From assembly GCF_000237325.1 (NCBI RefSeq), contig NC_017542.1, positions 3,568,501 through 3,632,500 of the forward strand: DNA of 64,000 nucleotides, given 5' to 3'. Source of the DNA: Paenibacillus polymyxa M1 (GTDB lineage Bacteria; Bacillota; Bacilli; Paenibacillales; Paenibacillaceae). Made by a program: the position numbers and the translations under genes. The notes beneath the pieces were generated by a model. It worked only from the letters and a program-made list of their open reading frames with translations. It was not told where the DNA came from and made no database searches. Each line of letters begins with the position of its first letter. Position 1 is the stretch's first letter. Positions 63,202 through 64,000 of this stretch are shown piece by piece.

Positions 63202-63236
63202 ACGAAAACTGGCGTTTTATAACCACCAGTTTTCGT
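63202..63236 (-). terminator. second hairpin, probably of the asp23 gene
   Basis: ACGAAAACTGG (63202-63212) and CCAGTTTTCGT (63226-63236) are perfect complements with a 13-base loop. On the minus strand the stem runs into TTTTG. It faces the Asp23 gene, 83 bases beyond its stop. Confidence 0.7.
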
Positions 63237-63318
63237 GTAACTTATTCGGATTATCGCAGGGAATTCCCGGCATCTATACCATTGGTGAAAAATGTCCATT
63301 TAGCATGTGATGGGTCTA

Positions 63319-63684
63319 TTACACTGCATCGTCCTTGAAGGCGACACCTTCCACTTTTACGTTCACTTCCACGACCCGCAATCCCGTCATACTTTCGACG
63401 GCTTCTCGCACATTTTGCTGAAGAATTCGGGACACCTCATGAATAGGTGTTTCGTAGAGCACGATAATACGTAGATCAATGGCAGCTTCCAGTTGTCCAA
63501 CCTCCACTGATACGCCCTTTTGTACATTTTTACCGCTCAGCCTTTTGGCCCAGCCTTCCGATAAGCCGCCTGACATTGCAGCAATGCCTGGTGTCTCTAA
63601 TGCGGCCATCCCGGCAATTTTTCCTACGACATCGTTGGAAATCTTGATGTTTCCTGCTTCCAGTTGTTGAATTTGCTCTGCCAT
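63319..63684 (-). CDS. Asp23/Gls24-family envelope stress protein
   Basis: The 121-residue protein carries the Asp23 signature: GNIKISNDVVGKIAGMAALE, PGIAAMSGGL and VEVGQLEAAIDLRIIVLYE. Members form membrane-linked filaments and respond to cell-wall stress. It may play the role of YloU, which is missing between rpmB and fakA, or be an extra paralogue. The ATG follows GGGGGA. It is a single-gene unit converging on ftsW. Confidence 0.9.
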   Translation of the reverse strand: MAEQIQQLEAGNIKISNDVVGKIAGMAALETPGIAAMSGGLSEGWAKRLSGKNVQKGVSVEVGQLEAAIDLRIIVLYETPIHEVSRILQQNVREAVESMTGLRVVEVNVKVEGVAFKDDAV

Positions 63685-63875
63685 GACCTATGTCCCCCTT
63701 CATCCATCCTTTATTTGTATTGTAAAGCCTCAGCCACTCCAAATGCAAACCTTACGTATAAAAACATCGTTCGTTTACAACCTATATCATTTTGGGTATA
63801 TTAATTTAGAAAATCCATACAAGTGACAGTATTCACCAAACTTGTACACAACTATTGATATCGAGGTGCTCTTCA

Positions 63876-64000
63876 TTGAAAAAATGGTTATCTCCCGCTT
63901 TGCTTATAGCCACATTTGCTCTTAGTGCAGTCGCTCATTACACACATTGGAATGCCATAGCCCAATTTGTCATTTGTGCGATTTCTGTTGTATTCGTAGC
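63876..64000 (+). CDS. probable calcium/proton exchanger, N-terminal part
   Basis: A TTG at 63876 with GAGGTG upstream opens a frame that runs to the window edge and reads MKKWLSPALLIATFALSAVA, then HYTHWNAIAQFVICAISVVFVA. The short basic start with a hydrophobic segment and HYTHWN matches Paenibacillus CaxA-type Ca2+/H+ antiporters as I recall them. About 41 codons are visible, so the call needs the rest of the gene. Confidence 0.6.
   Translation, partial: MKKWLSPALLIATFALSAVAHYTHWNAIAQFVICAISVVFV

Noticed and set aside
1..64000. CRISPR array, tRNA or rRNA genes
   Set aside because: No regularly spaced direct repeats and no tRNA- or rRNA-like stretches were seen by eye in the intergenic regions.

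Overview
The window reads as the chromosome of a Gram-positive endospore former close to Paenibacillus (P. polymyxa group). It holds spoVM and spoVIF, remA, ricF, a PASTA kinase/PP2C pair, RqcH, and the gene order yicC-remA-gmk-rpoZ-coaBC-priA-def-fmt-rsmB-rlmN-stp-prkC-rsgA-rpe-spoVM-rpmB-fakA-recG known from Bacillus subtilis. The genus call is an inference from family resemblance; no search could be run.

Region 1 (about 1-5.1 kb) is an arsenic cluster. On the minus strand are arsR, arsB, arsC (thioredoxin-type) and a small dual-specificity-like phosphatase. On the plus strand are a cysteine-containing MarR-type regulator, a 59-residue protein ending in CCAPCC, arsM and an ArsN1-like acetyltransferase. 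Matching 13-bp dyads lie ahead of the marR gene and ahead of the small gene, and a third relative sits at the left edge of the window.

Region 2 (about 5.1-17.7 kb) is mobile DNA. A DGQHR-domain (DndB/DpdB-like) gene faces an XRE regulator from overlapping divergent promoters. A 3,659-bp Tn3-family element follows, with 37-bp terminal inverted repeats and an intact 5-bp target duplication AATTT. It carries MerR, carboxymuconolactone-decarboxylase-like and metallo-beta-lactamase-fold genes, while its own tnpA and tnpI are broken. Next is an AT-rich minus-strand operon of three dissimilar tyrosine recombinases and a coiled-coil HTH protein, Tn554-like in plan. The middle recombinase has five N-terminal HTH modules. 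The operon abuts nested palindromes and the 3' part of a Y-family polymerase gene (uvrX-like), so the block probably integrated into that gene.

Region 3 (about 17.8-21.6 kb) has a GRP-family sugar transporter, an AraC regulator and a GPH-family sugar symporter with a three-copy operator candidate, followed by a decayed gene remnant.

Region 4 (about 21.6-64 kb) is conserved core, mostly on the minus strand: spoVIF, recG, fakB-like degV, fakA, rpmB (plus), spoVM, rpe, rsgA, prkC, stp, rlmN, rsmB, fmt, def, priA, coaBC, rpoZ, gmk, remA and yicC. Then come a yitJ-type methyltransferase/MTHFR, a YcdB/YcdC-type secreted protein, dapF, a Ca2+ P-type ATPase, rqcH (plus), a PHP phosphoesterase, a LysR regulator, an unknown gene, ylbG, ricF, an XPB helicase with its partner, a CBS protein, an M20 amidohydrolase, ftsW (plus), an Asp23 protein and the start of a probable Ca2+/H+ exchanger. 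Many ends overlap by 1-4 bases, consistent with long co-transcribed units serving translation, DNA repair and primosome function, cell-wall signalling and sporulation.
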